Source: Flavobacterium ustbae (lineage in GTDB: Bacteria > Bacteroidota > Bacteroidia > Flavobacteriales > Flavobacteriaceae). Taken from it: a stretch of 64,000 nucleotides of DNA. A program made the position numbers and the translations under genes. Each line of letters opens with the position of its first letter. The stretch's first letter is position 1. Location of the stretch: positions 124,001 through 188,000 of the forward strand of contig NZ_RPOC01000003.1 of assembly GCF_003946915.1 (NCBI RefSeq), given 5' to 3'. Below the pieces are notes generated by a model. That model saw only the letters and a list, made by a program, of their open reading frames with translations. It searched no databases and had not been told where the DNA came from. Below, piece by piece: positions 61,891 to 64,000 of this stretch.

Positions 61891-62073
61891 ATGAAAACAA
61901 TCCAGTTCAGAACAGAGGACCTTATGCAATACACTATTATAGTTTCGCACATAACCTGTCTTTTCCCAGCAGACGAACCTTTAGGAACTTGGATTTATCT
62001 GAGCTGCGGCACAAGACTAAAGGCTATGCTAGAATTTGAGGTAGTGTGGGAGCTGATAAATAATGCAAAATGA
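61891..62073 (+). CDS. Possible small protein, unknown function
   Basis: 60 residues from ATG 61891, with no signal peptide; one moderately hydrophobic patch (TIIVSHITCLFPAD). It lies between the RraB-like gene and a terminator at 62138 and is cotranscribed if real. No family recognised; it could be chance. Confidence 0.35.
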   Translation: MKTIQFRTEDLMQYTIIVSHITCLFPADEPLGTWIYLSCGTRLKAMLEFEVVWELINNAK

Positions 62074-62137
62074 TTTCTATTGGTATAGAATTTTCAATTT
62101 TTGAAATCGTACTGTTTTAAAGATGGATATCAAATAA

Positions 62138-62166
62138 AAAAAAGCCTTTTTTAGAAAAGGCTTTTT
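62138..62166. terminator. Bidirectional terminator between convergent genes
   Basis: AAAAAGCCTTTT - TTAG - AAAAGGCTTTTT serves both the RraB-side transcript and the RidA gene read leftward. Confidence 0.85.
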
Positions 62167-62202
62167 GGGTAAAATAAAGTCTTAGATATGAATCGTTGAA
62201 AC

Positions 62203-62595
62203 TTATTTTTTTGCTACAATTTTTATCTCTACCATTTGTCCTGGAAGCGCAAGTCCGGTTACTTCAACAATACTGCTGGCAACTCTTTGCGGGTTGGGAT
62301 AGAAAGCAGTTCCGATTCTTTTTCTTGCTTGAAAAGCAGAGGCCATATCGGTAACATAAATAACCTCTTCTACAATATCGTCTGCGTTCATGCCGAAATT
62401 ATCTAGTAAAATTTGAATATTTTCATAAGTTTTTTCGAACTGGCTTTCCATTCCAACGGCAAGATTTCCCTCTTTATCGTGTCCCAATTGTCCCGAAATC
62501 CAAAGCGTATCGCCATTTTTTACAGCTTGCGCATAACCATATTCTTTTTCCCAAGGCATGTTTAATGTGCCTAATTCTTTTTTCAAGTTTAGCAT
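62203..62595 (-). CDS. RidA/YjgF-family protein
   Basis: 130 residues with the Rid fold: YAQAVKNGDTLWISGQLGHD, QFEKTYENIQILLDNFG, EEVIYVTDMASAF and a C-terminal ASSIVEVTGLALPGQMVEIKI. RidA enzymes deaminate reactive enamines and imines and need an Arg five positions before the last V of the VEV motif (Arg105 in E. coli). That position is Ser here, so this is probably a Rid subgroup without imine deaminase activity. Confidence 0.88.
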   Translation of the reverse strand: MLNLKKELGTLNMPWEKEYGYAQAVKNGDTLWISGQLGHDKEGNLAVGMESQFEKTYENIQILLDNFGMNADDIVEEVIYVTDMASAFQARKRIGTAFYPNPQRVASSIVEVTGLALPGQMVEIKIVAKK

Positions 62596-62778
62596 AATTT
62601 AGGTTTTTAAAATTTTGATTCTATTAAAAAACAATCATCGAACCAATTATTTAAAAATCTAATATTTAGGGAGTTATTTATAAATGCAAAAAATAAGCGT
62701 TACGATATTTCGTAATATTATTAAAAAGTAAAAAGGATGCTGGGGTTTAACTTATATTAAGATTTTAAACAAAATAAA

Positions 62779-63420
62779 TTATAAATTTCTCTTTTTGCTT
62801 TCAATCACAATGAATTCTGGTAAATAGTCTGGTGTACAGCCTTTTGATACCATTTGTCCTTTATAAAGCTCCGTTTTTTCGCCAAGAGCGATACAATTTT
62901 TCCGAAGCTTTTTTTCGTAAACGCCTATCCATCCTACTAAAAAATTCATTGCCCATTGTACTTCGGGCTCTTCGTTTTCAATTTTCTTTTCAATTTTAGA
63001 AAGTAATATTTCGCTGTCTGGCTGCGGTTTTCCTGTCCAGCGCAAACGTGCTTGATAGTACCAAAATATTCGTCTTTTTAAAGGAGATTGGCTTTCTTCC
63101 CAACTTTCAATTAGTGCAATTGTTTTTTTATCCTTGGTTAGCTGATTTGCAAAAAGCCAGTCAATAAGCTGAAGTTTTTCATTTTCCTTATGTTGGGCAA
63201 TGTCAGCTACAAAATTATCAATTGCTTCTTCAGATAGGAGTTTCTTATCCATAATCAAGATGGCCAATTGTCGGGCAAAAAAATGCTCAGTTGACCAAAG
63301 TTCCAATGCAAGTTCATGATCTTTTTTTATATCCTTAGCAAGGATTCGCAAATCTCCAAGTTTAGTATTCTTCCCGTCGATTTGTTTCAGTATTTTTTCT
63401 GCTTTTGATGATAGTTTCAT
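62779..63420 (-). CDS. DNA alkylation repair protein (AlkD-like)
   Basis: 213 residues, all helical HEAT-like repeats with the family pattern LGDLRILAKDIKKDHELALELWST, ARQLAILIMD, WAMNFLVGWIGVY and the C-terminal CTPDYLPEFI. AlkD-type proteins remove 3-methyladenine and 7-methylguanine without base flipping. It is monocistronic on the minus strand. The gap 63421-63699 upstream holds no recognised feature. Confidence 0.85.
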   Translation of the reverse strand: MKLSSKAEKILKQIDGKNTKLGDLRILAKDIKKDHELALELWSTEHFFARQLAILIMDKKLLSEEAIDNFVADIAQHKENEKLQLIDWLFANQLTKDKKTIALIESWEESQSPLKRRIFWYYQARLRWTGKPQPDSEILLSKIEKKIENEEPEVQWAMNFLVGWIGVYEKKLRKNCIALGEKTELYKGQMVSKGCTPDYLPEFIVIESKKRNL

Positions 63421-63699
63421 TTCAATGCATATTTGTTTAACAAGCGTTTGTCTTAATTCTAAGTGCGTTTATGTAAAGTTTTTTTATTTCTAATTTAGAA
63501 CTATTTTGTCGATTTGGATATAAATAGTTTTGCTACATCTATTGTTACGTCAAACTTATATATTGCCATGTTGCTGATAATGAAAGTATAAAGTTAGTTA
63601 GTTTTTTTGTGGTTGTTATTTTTTAGTTAATATATCGTACAAGGTTTTTTTGTCGTTGTTAAAGTTCTATTTTTAGTTCATAAACGGTACATTATAAAA

Positions 63700-64000
63700 A
63701 TGATTAAGAAGTTTTTCAAAAAATTTACAATTTTCCTGGTAAGCCTATTTTTACTTTTAGTAATAATTCTAACGATTGTTCCTTATATTTTTAAGGATCA
63801 AATAACGAATAAACTGGAAAGTATAGCAAATGAAAAACTAGATGCAGAAGTGCGTTTTGATGAAATTGGACTTTCTCTTTTCAAACATTTTCCGGCATTA
63901 ACTGTTTACGCTAAACATGTTAGCATAGTAAACAAAAAGACCCAATTTGCGTTGGCAAATGTTGTAAAAGCAGATCGAGTATCTGCTGGTGTGAATTTTT
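63700..64000 (+). CDS. AsmA-like protein, N-terminal part (cut by window edge)
   Basis: 100 residues are visible from ATG 63700 and the frame stays open to the edge. One N-terminal membrane segment (TIFLVSLFLLLVIILTIVPY) is followed by an AsmA-type start (KDQITNKLESIANEKLDAEV, FDEIGLSLFKHFPALTVYA). AsmA-like proteins are long periplasmic bridge or lipid-transport proteins. The full length is unknown. Confidence 0.85.
   Translation, partial: MIKKFFKKFTIFLVSLFLLLVIILTIVPYIFKDQITNKLESIANEKLDAEVRFDEIGLSLFKHFPALTVYAKHVSIVNKKTQFALANVVKADRVSAGVNF

Noticed and set aside
1..64000. tRNA or rRNA genes
   Set aside because: Reading the gaps by eye I found no cloverleaf with conserved TTCRA loop; a covariance scan was not possible here.

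Overview
The window reads as chromosomal DNA of a Flavobacterium-like member of the Bacteroidota. It is AT-rich, rarely shows Shine-Dalgarno sites, has several TAnnTTTG promoter elements, carries two SusC/SusD outer-membrane pairs and several short lipoproteins, and has the 'gccacagatt / cgaattg' interspersed repeats that I associate with flavobacteria. I saw no rRNA, tRNA, phage, transposase or CRISPR-Cas genes. All functions below are inferred from sequence alone.

Region 1 (1-28006) looks like one large peptidoglycan-sugar salvage locus. Leftward, in transcription order: susC, susD, an exo-beta-N-acetylmuramidase (NamZ type, GH171), MurQ, a sodium:solute symporter, a GH3 beta-N-acetylglucosaminidase fused to an AmiE-like serine hydrolase, and a DUF5009/NagX-like membrane protein. 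A MocR-type regulator runs off the left edge. Rightward: a DeoR-type regulator, a D-lactate-dehydrogenase-like FAD/Fe-S protein, a secreted esterase, a DigH/YngK-like glycosidase, a GH20 hexosaminidase, a stand-alone AmiE-like serine hydrolase and a second NamZ. The set resembles the Bacillus subtilis murQ-murR-murP-amiE-nagZ-namZ cluster recast as a SusCD locus. Stem peptides would be removed, stripped glycan clipped by the DigH-like and exo-enzymes, and sugars imported; MurQ would split MurNAc-6-P into GlcNAc-6-P and D-lactate, and the dehydrogenase would oxidise the D-lactate. A 39-nt promoter/operator block of identical spacing precedes both susC and the dehydrogenase and flanks deoR, tying the two arms into one probable regulon. 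No MurNAc kinase is visible. Fold-back and tandem repeats sit in many of the gaps.

Region 2 (28347-37382) holds a TonB-dependent receptor, a small acidic protein, an SDR plus FAD/Rieske oxidoreductase pair, two small lipoproteins that share an operator-like element, and a five-PAS histidine kinase with a single-domain response regulator.

Region 3 (37521-49675) starts with a dyad-bearing promoter and a SAM-I riboswitch in front of a class V aminotransferase/cysteine-desulfurase-like gene. It continues with a DUF763 protein, two MFS transporters, an SDR with a Tat-like leader, a DUF6377 membrane regulator, an OafA-type acyltransferase, a VOC protein and a second DeoR regulator.

Region 4 (49773-61209) is an ECF sigma - FecR anti-sigma - SusC (with STN signalling domain) - SusD - calcineurin-like phosphoesterase - glycerophosphodiesterase locus, probably for uptake and cleavage of a phosphodiester substrate, followed by polyphosphate kinase. 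The right end carries RraB-like, RidA-like and AlkD-like genes and the start of an AsmA-like protein cut by the window edge.
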